DNA from: Mycobacterium paraseoulense
Lineage (GTDB): Bacteria; Actinomycetota; Actinomycetes; Mycobacteriales; Mycobacteriaceae
Assembly (NCBI RefSeq): GCF_010731655.1
Contig: NZ_AP022619.1
Location: forward strand, 744,001-808,000
Direction of reading: 5' to 3'
Length of the DNA: 64,000 bases
Shown here: piece after piece, positions 1-8,442 of the stretch
How the letters are laid out: the number at the start of each line of letters is the position of its first letter
How positions within the stretch are numbered: the first letter of the stretch is position 1
Notes under the pieces: generated by a model
Database searches by the model: none
What the model was told of the DNA's origin: nothing
The model's input: only the letters and a program-made list of their open reading frames with translations
Position numbers and translations under genes: made by a program

Positions 1-39
1 GGGAAGTGCGCGCGTTATGCGGTTTTGGCCGGCGCCGGG

Positions 40-510
40 CTACCGCGGTGCGTCCGTCCCCTGGGGAGGCCGGTGCATGAACGCGCTGGCCGCCCGCAGC
101 ACGCCGCGAAACGCATAGGCGGCGGTCACCACGGTCAGGATGATCAGCAGGACGAACATCGGCAGCCAGTTGCCCCGGCTGTGGTCGATGTCCCACCAGA
201 TGATGGTGAACAGCACCACACAGAGCACGAGCACGAAGTCCCGCCAGTTCCCCTGGTAGGACAACGCCGCCTTGCGCAGCGCCCGGCTCCGGTCCGCGGT
301 GTCGATCAGGTCGTCGATGCGCTCGTCGATGGTGCGCTGCAGCTCGGCGCGCCTGGCGCCCGCCTCGGCCGGGAGCCGGTCCAGCAGATCCATGTCCTGT
401 TTGATCAGCCCCCGGAAATCCGGGGCGCGGAACTGGCCGGCGGCGACGGCCAGCATCGCGCCACCGAAAACGGGGGCACTATTGAGCGCGATCTGTCCGA
501 GGCCCGTCAT
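40..510 (-). CDS. Small conserved membrane protein, two TM segments
   Basis: A 156-residue protein of unknown function. The N-terminal half is hydrophilic and helical, rich in Arg, Glu and Asp (residues about 40-85), and could form a coiled coil. Two hydrophobic segments follow at about residues 91-107 and 115-133, so it should be an inner-membrane protein with a cytosolic N-terminal domain. It ends in a short Pro/Gly tail. It lies just downstream of the TetR gene on the same strand with a gap of about 40 bases, so the two may be co-transcribed and this may be a target of that regulator. No enzyme motif is visible. Confidence 0.7.
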   Translation of the reverse strand: MTGLGQIALNSAPVFGGAMLAVAAGQFRAPDFRGLIKQDMDLLDRLPAEAGARRAELQRTIDERIDDLIDTADRSRALRKAALSYQGNWRDFVLVLCVVLFTIIWWDIDHSRGNWLPMFVLLIILTVVTAAYAFRGVLRAASAFMHRPPQGTDAPR

Positions 511-551
511 GCCCGCTCCTTGTGGTTGTCGTCAACGTCGTTCGATGACGG

Positions 552-1223
552 TCAGGACGCCTTGGAAGGGCGTCGCCGCGTCCGTGGCGGCTCGGGGCTT
601 TGCAGCGCGTCCATCGCGCGCAGCAGCTGCGGATAGGCGATCGCCGGCCCAAGCCAACGCGTGAGATACCGCCGCAGATCGGCACCGCTGCGCGCGGGAC
701 GCCCCGGGTCGGCGAGGAACGAGTGCAGCACCCGCAGGCTGAATTCGTTCAATTCGTCGAGACCAGCCTCGTCGAAACCGTAGCTCTCCCAATCTATGTC
801 GTAACGGTGCAGCATCGACCGCCCGAACGCCAGCGCGGTGTCCGAGATGATCGAAACCTTCTGACCGCCGCGATGGCGCTGATTGAGCACGAAATCGACC
901 TGGTTGTCCGAGGCCAGCTCTTCGATGGCGAAGGCCATTCCTTCCGTCATCGCCACGACGGGGTCGGTGAAACCGTCGAGGTGGGCGGCCATCCGATCCA
1001 GGAAGCCGTCGGCCGACCGCATCGCGGAAGCCACCAGCAGCGCCTGCGTCCCCGGAAAGTATCGATACACGGTCTGCCGGGTGACTCCGAGCGCCCGCGC
1101 CACGTCGGCGATCCGCATCGCCGACCCGCGTTCCTCGATGATCCTGTCGGCGGCATCGAGGATGCGCTCGATCGCCTCCTCGTCGGAGGCGGGCGTGTTT
1201 CCAGCCCAACCGTGACTGCGCAT
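552..1223 (-). CDS. TetR-family transcriptional regulator
   Basis: A 223-residue regulator with a TetR-type N-terminal helix-turn-helix at about residues 30-65: the stretch DVARALGVTRQTVYRYFPG has the usual TVYRYF recognition helix. The C-terminal ligand-binding domain is family-typical in length and has no recognisable ligand signature. The basic C-terminal tail (PPRTRRRPSKAS) is low-complexity. It is divergent from the amidohydrolase gene at 1401 across about 180 bases, the usual layout for a local repressor, so it may control that gene, itself and the membrane protein downstream. The start is the ATG; no clear Shine-Dalgarno sequence precedes it. Confidence 0.9.
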   Translation of the reverse strand: MRSHGWAGNTPASDEEAIERILDAADRIIEERGSAMRIADVARALGVTRQTVYRYFPGTQALLVASAMRSADGFLDRMAAHLDGFTDPVVAMTEGMAFAIEELASDNQVDFVLNQRHRGGQKVSIISDTALAFGRSMLHRYDIDWESYGFDEAGLDELNEFSLRVLHSFLADPGRPARSGADLRRYLTRWLGPAIAYPQLLRAMDALQSPEPPRTRRRPSKAS

Positions 1224-1352
1224 TTAACGAGTGGCAAACCCGTAGTCGGTGAACCCCACAGCTGGATCATAGCGTCTGGTGGACCGTGATCGTCGCTGGT
1301 TAACGCCGCGCGGCGGCCCCGAAGAGCATGGCCAGACACTTCGGAAAGTATG

Positions 1353-1358
1353 TATGAT
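1353..1358 (+). promoter_or_regulatory. Candidate -10 hexamer for the amidohydrolase gene
   Basis: TATGAT is a good mycobacterial -10 (TANNNT). It would place transcription start near 1365, upstream of the TTG start at 1401. This argues against starting the amidohydrolase at the ATG at 1350, which lies upstream of this promoter. No convincing -35 is seen. Confidence 0.4.
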
Positions 1359-1400
1359 CACTGCGGATACCGGGGCGTCCGGCGGCAGAAGGGCCGAACA

Positions 1401-3188
1401 TTGCAGTACGACACCGTGATCGCGAACGGACGCTGGTTCGACGGGACGGGCGCGCCGTCGGCGCGCAGAAACCTCGGGCTGCGCGACGGCCGGGTCGCCA
1501 CCATCAGCCCGGAACCGCTCGACACGGCGGGCGCCGACGTCATCGACGCGACGGGCCAGTGGGTGATCCCCGGCATCATCGACATCCACACCCATTACGA
1601 CGTCGAGATCCTCTGCGAGCCCGAGCTTTCCGAATCGTTACGGCACGGCGTGACGACAGTGCTGCTGGGATCGTGTTCGTTGTCCACCGTCTATCTGGAC
1701 AACGTGGACGCCGGCGACATCTTCGGCCGGGTCGAAGCGATTCCCCGGCGCCATGTCATCGAGCACCTGGACGCGGCGCGCTCGTGGACCAATCCCGCGG
1801 AGTATGCCGCCGCACTGGACCGGCGGAACCTGGGTCCCAACGTCGCGGCCTTCATCGGCCACTCGGACATGCGCGCCGCGACGATGGGGCTGGACCGGGC
1901 GACGCGCAAGGACGTCCGGCCGTCGGCGGTGGAACTGGCGCGGATGGAGTCGATGCTGAACGAGGCGCTCGACGAAGGTTTCGTCGGGATGTCTTCGCAG
2001 CAACTGCTATTCGACAAGCTCGACGGCGAGGTCTGCCGGTCGCGCACGCTGCCGTCGACCTACGCCGGACCGCGCGAACTGCGCCGGCTCAACGCTATCT
2101 TGCGGCGCCGCAACAAGATTCTGCAGTCGGGACCGGACATCAAGAATCCGCTGTCGGTGGTGTCGCAGCTGGCGACGTCGCTCGGGTTCGGCCGCCCCCG
2201 GTTGAAGACCAGCCTGCTCTCGGCGGCCGACATCAAGGCCATACCGCCGGTGATTCACCTCATGGACTCCCTTGCCCGGGTGGTGAAAGCCCTCGGCGGC
2301 GACTTCCGCTGGCAGCATCTGCCGGTGCCGTTCGAGGTCTACGCCGACGGCATCTCGCTGGTGGTGTTCGAGGAGTTCGGCGCAGGCGCGGCGGCGCTGC
2401 ACCTGCAGGGCGAGCTGGAGCGCAACGAGCTCATGCGCGACGAGGACTACCGCCGGTGGTTTCGTGAGGACTACGACAAGAAGTTCGGTCCGCGGGTCTG
2501 GCACCGTGACTTCTTCGACGCCGAGATCGTGGCCTGTCCCGACCCGTCGGTGGTGGGAAAGTCGTTCGGCCAGGTGGGGCTGGACCGCGGCGGGCTGCAC
2601 CCGGTCGACGCGTTCCTCGACCTGGTGGTCCAGCACGGTGAACAGCTGCGCTGGCGCACCACGATCTCCAACCATCGCCCGCAGGTACTCAAGAAGCTGG
2701 CGCAGAGCGAAACCGTCCAGATGGGCTTCTCGGACGCCGGTGCACACCTGCGCAACATGGCGTTCTACAACTCCGGGCTGCGTCTGCTGCGCCACGTGCA
2801 CGAGGCGCAGAGGCGCGGCGACCCGTTCATGTCGGTCGAGCGCGCCGTCCACCGGCTCACCGGCGAGCTCGGGGCGTGGTACGGAATCGAGGCGGGCACC
2901 CTGCGCGAAGGGGATCGCGCCGACGTCGTCGTGATCAATCCGGACAAGCTCGACGGCTCGCTGGATCGCTATGCCGAACATCCGGTGGCGTCCTACGGTG
3001 GGTTGTCCCGGATGGTCAACCGCAACGACGACACCGTCACCGCCGTGCTCGTGGCGGGGCGGTTCGCGTTCGGTGCGGGCCAGGCCGCACCGACGTTGGG
3101 CAGGCAGAAGTTCGGGCGGTTCCTGCGGGCGGGCCAGCCGTCGAGGAGCATGACGACGGTGGCCCAGCCCGCGGCCGGGTCCTGCTAA
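1401..3188 (+). CDS. Amidohydrolase, D-aminoacylase / N-acyl-D-amino-acid deacylase type
   Basis: A 595-residue metal-dependent amidohydrolase. The N-terminal beta-sandwich strands (YDTVIANGRWFDGTG) are followed by the metal-binding motif DIHTHYD and the typical GVTTVLLGSCSLS stretch. Further family landmarks are ISNHRPQ (about residue 427), FSDAGAH (about 445) and the C-terminal GTLREGDRADVVVINPDKLD. Such enzymes hydrolyse N-acyl-D-amino acids or related cyclic amides in the cytosol; the substrate here is not known. The TTG start was chosen because AGAAGGG lies 8-10 bases upstream and homology begins at once. An in-frame ATG at 1350 would add 17 residues without family similarity and precede the likely promoter. 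It is divergent from the TetR gene. Confidence 0.85.
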   Translation: MQYDTVIANGRWFDGTGAPSARRNLGLRDGRVATISPEPLDTAGADVIDATGQWVIPGIIDIHTHYDVEILCEPELSESLRHGVTTVLLGSCSLSTVYLDNVDAGDIFGRVEAIPRRHVIEHLDAARSWTNPAEYAAALDRRNLGPNVAAFIGHSDMRAATMGLDRATRKDVRPSAVELARMESMLNEALDEGFVGMSSQQLLFDKLDGEVCRSRTLPSTYAGPRELRRLNAILRRRNKILQSGPDIKNPLSVVSQLATSLGFGRPRLKTSLLSAADIKAIPPVIHLMDSLARVVKALGGDFRWQHLPVPFEVYADGISLVVFEEFGAGAAALHLQGELERNELMRDEDYRRWFREDYDKKFGPRVWHRDFFDAEIVACPDPSVVGKSFGQVGLDRGGLHPVDAFLDLVVQHGEQLRWRTTISNHRPQVLKKLAQSETVQMGFSDAGAHLRNMAFYNSGLRLLRHVHEAQRRGDPFMSVERAVHRLTGELGAWYGIEAGTLREGDRADVVVINPDKLDGSLDRYAEHPVASYGGLSRMVNRNDDTVTAVLVAGRFAFGAGQAAPTLGRQKFGRFLRAGQPSRSMTTVAQPAAGSC

Positions 3189-3221
3189 CACTGTTGGGCT
3201 AATGCGTTGCGCCGCCGCGGT

Positions 3222-3785
3222 TCACGCGACGGTGGCGCCGAGAATCAGGTTGACCGCCGCGTCGAGTTGCCCCTCGATCTCGTCGAAGCTGACGAACCGG
3301 GCGGTCATCAGGGCGCCGGAGAAGGTCATCTGCAGCGTGGATTTCACGGCGCGGGGCCAACCGGGGCCCAGGGCGGCGCCGATGCGGGTGGCGACCTCGT
3401 GGCCGATCTGCTCGCGAATCGGCGCGACGGCCGGGTCGTCGGCCATCAGGGCCGCGCCGCACGCGGCGGTCAGCTCCGGCTCGTCGGCGACCACGACGGC
3501 CATGTCGCGCAGCGTCGCGCTGACCCGCGCCTCGGTCGTGTCATTGACGTCGGTGTGCAACGGCAGTTCGCGGAGGAACCGCAGGTATACCGCGGCCACC
3601 AGCGCGCTCTTCGACGGAAAGTAGGTGTAGGCGCTCGCCGGTGACACTCCGGCGCGGGTCGCCACCGAGCGCATCGTCAGATTCGCGTACGACGACTCGC
3701 GTAGCTCCTCGAGGCCGGCATCGAGGACCTTGCGGATCGTCTGACCCGGCCGGCGATCCGACCGGCGAACCGCATCGTTAGACAC
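3222..3785 (-). CDS. TetR-family regulator, probably leaderless
   Basis: A 187-residue TetR protein. The helix-turn-helix at about residues 30-65 reads MRSVATRAGVSPASAYTYFP, followed by a helical effector domain. The GTG at 3785 is preferred: on the minus strand TACACT (3797-3792) lies exactly six bases upstream, the spacing expected for a leaderless mRNA starting at the G. The frame stays open to 3965, but that extension is Arg/Ser-rich and crosses the divergent promoter and methyltransferase start. It is divergent from the methyltransferase at 3850 with only 64 bases between the starts, so it probably controls both genes. Confidence 0.85.
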   Translation of the reverse strand: MSNDAVRRSDRRPGQTIRKVLDAGLEELRESSYANLTMRSVATRAGVSPASAYTYFPSKSALVAAVYLRFLRELPLHTDVNDTTEARVSATLRDMAVVVADEPELTAACGAALMADDPAVAPIREQIGHEVATRIGAALGPGWPRAVKSTLQMTFSGALMTARFVSFDEIEGQLDAAVNLILGATVA

Positions 3786-3849
3786 CCGCCCAGTGTAGGA
3801 AGGCGCTGAAATCACCAACAACTTCCTTCGGGGTTCTAGAGTTGCGGCT
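3786..3849. promoter_or_regulatory. Compact divergent promoter with two leaderless start sites
   Basis: The 64-base spacer has a -10 on each strand. TACACT on the minus strand (3797-3792) is six bases from the TetR GTG, and TAGAGT on the plus strand (3837-3842) is seven bases from the methyltransferase GTG at 3850. Neither gene has a Shine-Dalgarno sequence. Both probably produce leaderless transcripts with overlapping -35 regions, where a TetR dimer could block both. Confidence 0.45.
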
Positions 3850-4410
3850 GTGGCCGAGGCGGACCGGCGGCACTGGGACGAGCGGTACCGGACCATGGCG
3901 CCTCCGTCGGTGGACGCGGTGGGACCGCCCGAGTTCCTGGCGGCCCGTGCGGAGGTGCTCCCCACTGCGGGAAGGGCTCTCGACCTCGCGTGCGGGCCCG
4001 GACTCGCGGCGGTCTGGCTGGCGGGGCGGGGGCTCCAGGTGGAGGGATTCGACGTATCCCCGGTGGCGGTGGGCCGGGCGCGCGACCTGTCTCAGCGCGT
4101 GGGGGTGAGCGATCGGTGCCGCTTCGCGGTCGTCGACCTCGATGACGGGCTGCCGGCCGGGCCGCCCGCCGACGTCATCCTCTGCCATCGATTCCGGGAC
4201 CGTCGCCTCGACCGCGCGATCATCGAACGCCTGGCGCCCGGGGGGCTGCTGGCGATCGCCGTGCTGAGCGAAGTCGGGGCCGCCCCGGGGCCGTTTCGCG
4301 CGGCCGCCGGTGAGCTACCCGCGGCGTTCGCCGAACTCGATCTGCTGGCCGCCGGCGAGGGTGCGGGGCAGGCCTGGCTGCTGGCGCGCGCCGGACGCGA
4401 ACGCCGCTGA
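3850..4410 (+). CDS. Class I SAM-dependent methyltransferase, small
   Basis: A 186-residue Rossmann-fold methyltransferase. The N-terminal HWDERYRTM is typical of the TehB/thiopurine-like small methyltransferases. SAM-binding motif I is LDLACGPGLAAVWLA (about residues 44-58), followed by the acidic FDVSP of motif II and DLDDGLP. The substrate is not evident. The C-terminus is short and Ala-rich, so this is a minimal catalytic domain. The GTG start fits a leaderless transcript (TAGAGT seven bases upstream). It is divergent from a TetR gene that probably regulates it, which suggests a detoxification or stress role (inference). Confidence 0.75.
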   Translation: MAEADRRHWDERYRTMAPPSVDAVGPPEFLAARAEVLPTAGRALDLACGPGLAAVWLAGRGLQVEGFDVSPVAVGRARDLSQRVGVSDRCRFAVVDLDDGLPAGPPADVILCHRFRDRRLDRAIIERLAPGGLLAIAVLSEVGAAPGPFRAAAGELPAAFAELDLLAAGEGAGQAWLLARAGRERR

Positions 4411-4487
4411 CCGGCAAGCACTTTCGCCGCGCGGACCACACCGCAGCGGAATCGCCGATGACGGTGCCATTTTGGCTCCCGGCCGGG

Positions 4488-4493
4488 TAATGT
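4488..4493 (+). promoter_or_regulatory. -10 hexamer for a leaderless enoyl-CoA hydratase transcript
   Basis: TAATGT ends seven bases before the ATG at 4501, matching the TANNNT-N7-start geometry of leaderless mycobacterial genes. No Shine-Dalgarno sequence lies in the intervening bases. Confidence 0.4.
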
Positions 4494-4500
4494 CACGCAG

Positions 4501-5346
4501 ATGGAGCGGCGCGTCCTCGAAGCGGTCATCTACGAGCGCGAACCGCCGATCGCGCGGATCATCCTGAACCGGGTCGACAAGGCCAACACCAAGGATGCGG
4601 TCCTGGTCACCGAAGTCGACGAATGCCTGCACGAGGCCGACCGGGACAAGGAGATCAAGGTCGTCATCCTCAAGGCCAACGGAAAAGGGTTCTGCGGCGG
4701 GCACGTGGCTCGCTGGGGTCCCGACGAAAATCCGTATCCGGACTTCGGCGAGACCTTCGAGGACCTGTACAAGGGCACCGCCGACCTGTTCCTGTGGCCG
4801 ACGCTGTATCTGTGGGAATTCCCCAAACCGACCATCTCGGCGATCCACGGCTACTGCATGGGCGGCGGGATCTACCTCGGCCTGCTGACCGACTTCTGTG
4901 TGGCGTCCGACGACGCGTATTTCCAGATGCCGCTTGCCCAGAGCCTCGGCGAGCCCGGCGGCCACACGATGATCGAGCCGTGGTTGCTGATGAACTGGCA
5001 TCGCACGATGGACTGGCTGCTGCTGGCCCCCACCCTGTCCGCGCAGCAAGCCCTCGACTGGGGGCTGCTCAACAGGGTGGTGCCGCGCGAAGACCTCGAA
5101 GGCGTCGTCGAGGAGATGGCCCACAAAATCGCCCAGATCCCGTTGACCACGCTGATGGCGGTGAAGAACAACGTGAAGCGCGCGTGGGAGCTGATGGGCA
5201 TGCGGGTGCACCTGCAAGTCAGCCACATCCTGACCAACATGGTCGGCGCCGCCTCCGACGTCCAGGCGCGCCGCGCCCAGCTGAAGGAATCGGGCATGAA
5301 GCCGCGGGAGTTCGTCGGCCGCGACGACACGGACGCCGGCGGCTAG
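4501..5346 (+). CDS. Enoyl-CoA hydratase/isomerase (crotonase) family protein
   Basis: A 281-residue crotonase-fold protein. The oxyanion-hole segments are KANGKGFCGGH (about residues 58-68) and IHGYCMGGGIYLGLLTDF (about 115-132). Crotonases act on acyl-CoA thioesters (hydration, isomerisation, C-C cleavage). The usual catalytic Glu pair is not clearly present in the second loop (PLAQSLGEPGGH), so the exact reaction is uncertain. It closely resembles the hydratase at 9984-10856 in the facing operon: both share the LKANGKGFC, PTxxxHGYCxGGG and KRAWELMGMRVH blocks, so they are paralogues. Its stop overlaps the stop of the convergent FAD oxidoreductase by four bases. Confidence 0.85.
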   Translation: MERRVLEAVIYEREPPIARIILNRVDKANTKDAVLVTEVDECLHEADRDKEIKVVILKANGKGFCGGHVARWGPDENPYPDFGETFEDLYKGTADLFLWPTLYLWEFPKPTISAIHGYCMGGGIYLGLLTDFCVASDDAYFQMPLAQSLGEPGGHTMIEPWLLMNWHRTMDWLLLAPTLSAQQALDWGLLNRVVPREDLEGVVEEMAHKIAQIPLTTLMAVKNNVKRAWELMGMRVHLQVSHILTNMVGAASDVQARRAQLKESGMKPREFVGRDDTDAGG

Positions 5347-7040
5347 CGGCCCGGATCGCCGGCAACCCTGCGGCCGGCGGCGTGGCGGGCGGCGACGTAG
5401 CCGAACACCATTGTGTAGGCGATGCTTCCACCCGCGCCCAGGTAATTCCGGCCCATCACCGTCGCCGTGATGTTCCCCGTCGCGTAGAGTCCGTCGATCA
5501 CGCAGTCGTCCTCGTCGATGACCTGCGCGTGCTCGTTGGTGATCACCCCGCCGCACGTCCCGACGTCGGCCGGAACGACTTTGGTGGCGTAGTACGGCGA
5601 CCGCTCGAGCGGACCGAGCGCGGCGTTGGGGCGGTACCCGGGGTCCCCGAGGCAGTCGTTGTACGCCGACTGCCCGCGCCCGAAGTCCGGGTCGAGGCCC
5701 TTGGCCGCAAAACCGTTGAACCGCTTGATCGTCTGCTCGAGCGCGTCGGCCGGAACGCCCATCTGGCGCGCCAGGTCAGCGATGGTCTCGCCCCGCACGA
5801 CCGCGCCCTTCGTGATGAGTTCTTCGGGGAGGCGACGCCTCTTGAACGGGTTGGCCCCCGAAACGTATCGGCTGATGTAGCCCTCGTCGAACACCATCCA
5901 GCAGGGCACGGCCTTGTTCGCATACATCGCCTTGCCGACCTCGACGTACGAGTTGGACTCGTTGCAGAACCGCCGGCCCGTTCCGTCGACGTAGATGGCC
6001 CCGGGCCGCTGCCGGCCGCTGCCCAGCGCCTTCGCCGCGTCACCACCGTCGGCGATGAAAACCGATGGCAGCCACCAGGCCTCGTCCATCAGGTCGGTCT
6101 TGGCCCCCAGCCGGATCGCGGTCTGCAGCACCTCGCCGGTGTCGCCGGCGTTGGCGATCGACCAGAGCCCCTCGTTGGGCTGCTCGCCGCTGTAGCGGCG
6201 GCGCATGTCCGCGTTGCGGCTGAAGCCGCCCGCGGCGAGCAGGACGCCCTTGCGGGCCTCGACATTCAGGGCGGTGCCGCTACGCGACACCCGCGCGCCG
6301 ACGACACGGCCGTCCTCGACGATCAGGTCTTCGACTGCGGCGCCGGTCCAGATCGGTGGTTCGCCGCGCAGATCGATGAGCACCTTGAGCATCTGGCCGA
6401 TCAGTGATGCGCCGTTGGTGAGGATCTCGCGGCGGCGGAGCCGGGCGGCCCTGGTGCGCGCGAACACCCGCACGGCCACGGCGAAGGCCCGCGGTGACCG
6501 GTTGAAGTACTGCACCGACCGCAGCTCGTTGGTTTTCAGGACGAATCCGCCGTAGGCCTTGGCCATCGAGGGCTGAACCTTGTCGCGCCAGCTGCCCAGC
6601 GCGGCCGCATCGTATGGCACGCACTCGATCGCGCGGCCGGCCTCGTTGCCGCCCTTGTGATTCGGGTAGTAGTCGCTCCAGCCGGGGCACCGCACAAACC
6701 GGACACCCTTGCGGGTCAGGAAGGTGATCATTTCGTAGCCCGCGGAGAGGAACATCTCGCGCCGCGCCGGCGACGACGCCGCGCCGATGTCACCGACGAC
6801 GTCGTCGAAGTATGCCAGACCGTCCTCGTGCGAGTCCGGCACGCCGGCGGCGCGCATCAGCGGGTTGTTCGGCAGCCACACCATGCCACCGGAAAGCCCG
6901 GTGGAACCGCCCACCAGGGGCTGCTTCTCGATCACCAGGGGGTCGATCCCGGAGTCGAGCGCCGCCAGGGCCGCGACCATGCCGCCGCCGCCGCTGCCTG
7001 CGATGAGCAGATCGACCGAGCGGTCCCATCGGGTGGTCAT
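5343..7040 (-). CDS. FAD-dependent oxidoreductase, 3-ketosteroid dehydrogenase-like
   Basis: A 565-residue flavoprotein of the fumarate reductase / 3-oxosteroid 1-dehydrogenase family. It has an N-terminal FAD-binding Rossmann motif (LLIAGSGGGGMVAALAA, residues about 10-26), the GGSTGLSGGMVWLPNN signature, and the C-terminal GLYATGNITATVMGRNYLGA block shared with KstD enzymes. The family inserts a double bond next to a ketone and passes electrons via FAD. The true substrate may be steroidal or another cyclic ketone (inference). The start is the ATG at 7040, which overlaps the Rieske gene stop as ATGA (translational coupling). A longer open frame continues upstream but runs through the Rieske gene. 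It is the last gene of the eight-gene operon. Confidence 0.88.
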   Translation of the reverse strand: MTTRWDRSVDLLIAGSGGGGMVAALAALDSGIDPLVIEKQPLVGGSTGLSGGMVWLPNNPLMRAAGVPDSHEDGLAYFDDVVGDIGAASSPARREMFLSAGYEMITFLTRKGVRFVRCPGWSDYYPNHKGGNEAGRAIECVPYDAAALGSWRDKVQPSMAKAYGGFVLKTNELRSVQYFNRSPRAFAVAVRVFARTRAARLRRREILTNGASLIGQMLKVLIDLRGEPPIWTGAAVEDLIVEDGRVVGARVSRSGTALNVEARKGVLLAAGGFSRNADMRRRYSGEQPNEGLWSIANAGDTGEVLQTAIRLGAKTDLMDEAWWLPSVFIADGGDAAKALGSGRQRPGAIYVDGTGRRFCNESNSYVEVGKAMYANKAVPCWMVFDEGYISRYVSGANPFKRRRLPEELITKGAVVRGETIADLARQMGVPADALEQTIKRFNGFAAKGLDPDFGRGQSAYNDCLGDPGYRPNAALGPLERSPYYATKVVPADVGTCGGVITNEHAQVIDEDDCVIDGLYATGNITATVMGRNYLGAGGSIAYTMVFGYVAARHAAGRRVAGDPGR

Positions 7041-8422
7041 CGTGGCCCCGCGCTGAAACCCAGGTCGGCGACCGGCACGTCGATGGTGGTGTTGGTCTTC
7101 TGGATCCCGGGCACCAGCTCGTCGTACGGCAGGCCGGCGAGGAATCCGTCGACGACACGTTCGAAATTGGAGATCAGCCCCTCGATCTGGTCGGACAATC
7201 GCATGTAGGCAAACCCCTTGGAGTGCAACCCCTTTTGCTGCCTGGGCAGGTTGGAGAAGTCTTGGGCGGGGATCGGCGGCCAGCGCGGGTCGTCGGGCGC
7301 CATCGGCTCGGGGGGCTGGGGCCTGCCCGCCGAGAGGTCGTCGGGTAGCCGGGTGAGCGACCAGATCTCGAACAGCGTGTCCTCGGGCCCGAGCGGACGG
7401 ATCCGGTACGACGACGCGCTGCTGTAGGTGGGCAGGATGAAGTAGTGCGGAAAGCAGAACCCGATCGCGTCGGTGATGCCGCGGCGGACCAGGTCGTTGA
7501 GGTCGGGCATATCGCTGCCCCTCGCCCGATGCCAGGCGACGACGGCATCGTTGAGCGCGGTGCGCCACGCGCCCGCCGCCCCGGCCGGGTCGGCCGGCAG
7601 CTCGATGTGCTGCAGCCCCTCGGCGATCCGGATGTCGTTGTCGTGGGTCATGCCGCCCATTCCCGTGCCGAGCGTGCGCATGAAGTACAGGCTGCTCGCG
7701 ATGACCGGATGCACCGGGGATTTCACCGCCCCGCCGCTCTGCGCGGACGGCATCAACTGCGGATGAGTCTGGGGGACGTGGTATCCCTCCATGAACGCCT
7801 CCGTCGCCAGCTTCCAATTGACCGGCAACCGGCACGACTGCCACCACTCGACCCGCAGCGATTCCACCTTCCACGCGTCATAGATCGACGCGAAGGGCTC
7901 CAGGCAGTCGCGCAGCGCGGGGGCGCCGTCGTCGAGGTTGATCCACGCGCAGCCTCCCCAGGTCTCACACCGGACCGAAACCAGCTGCAAATCCGGCGGA
8001 TCCAGGTTCTCCTGGGCGAACACCTCGGGTCGTAACACGAAGGTGCTGCGTCCGTCGATGCCCCAGCACCAGCCGTGGAAGGGGCAGACGAAGGTCCGCC
8101 GAGATCCGCTGCCCTCCACCAGCTTCACCCCGCGATGGCGGCACGCATTGTGGTAGGCCCGCACGGTGTCGGCGTCGACGCGCACCACGATGATCGACTG
8201 ATCCAGGATTTCGTACTCGACGAAGTCGCCCGCCTTGGGGATCTCCTCGAGCCGGCAGGCCATCTGCCAGACGCGCGGCCAGAAGGTCTCGGCCTCGAGC
8301 GCGTAGAACTCGGCGTCGTAGTAGCGCTGCTTGGGAATGCGATCGGCGGTCTGCACCGCCCACGGCACCGGCAGCGGTGTCCAGTTCACCGCGCCTGTCA
8401 CTGGATCTGTCTTGGCAGCCAT
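7037..8422 (-). CDS. Rieske [2Fe-2S] non-haem iron oxygenase, alpha subunit
   Basis: A 461-residue aromatic-ring-hydroxylating-type oxygenase. The Rieske domain has ligands Cys94, His96, Cys113 and His116 (CRHRG and CPFHGWCW). The catalytic domain has the mononuclear iron site in EAFMEGYHVPQTH, His215 and His220. Such enzymes hydroxylate or dihydroxylate ring compounds using O2 and electrons from a separate reductase. No reductase or beta subunit is encoded here, as for KshA-type monooxygenases, which use a reductase encoded elsewhere. The ATG start has GGGATGG upstream. It lies 20 bases after the acyl-CoA synthetase gene and couples by ATGA to the KstD-like gene, suggesting consecutive oxygenation and dehydrogenation steps. 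Confidence 0.9.
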   Translation of the reverse strand: MAAKTDPVTGAVNWTPLPVPWAVQTADRIPKQRYYDAEFYALEAETFWPRVWQMACRLEEIPKAGDFVEYEILDQSIIVVRVDADTVRAYHNACRHRGVKLVEGSGSRRTFVCPFHGWCWGIDGRSTFVLRPEVFAQENLDPPDLQLVSVRCETWGGCAWINLDDGAPALRDCLEPFASIYDAWKVESLRVEWWQSCRLPVNWKLATEAFMEGYHVPQTHPQLMPSAQSGGAVKSPVHPVIASSLYFMRTLGTGMGGMTHDNDIRIAEGLQHIELPADPAGAAGAWRTALNDAVVAWHRARGSDMPDLNDLVRRGITDAIGFCFPHYFILPTYSSASSYRIRPLGPEDTLFEIWSLTRLPDDLSAGRPQPPEPMAPDDPRWPPIPAQDFSNLPRQQKGLHSKGFAYMRLSDQIEGLISNFERVVDGFLAGLPYDELVPGIQKTNTTIDVPVADLGFSAGPR

Positions 8423-8442
8423 CTCGCCATCCCTCGTTCGGT

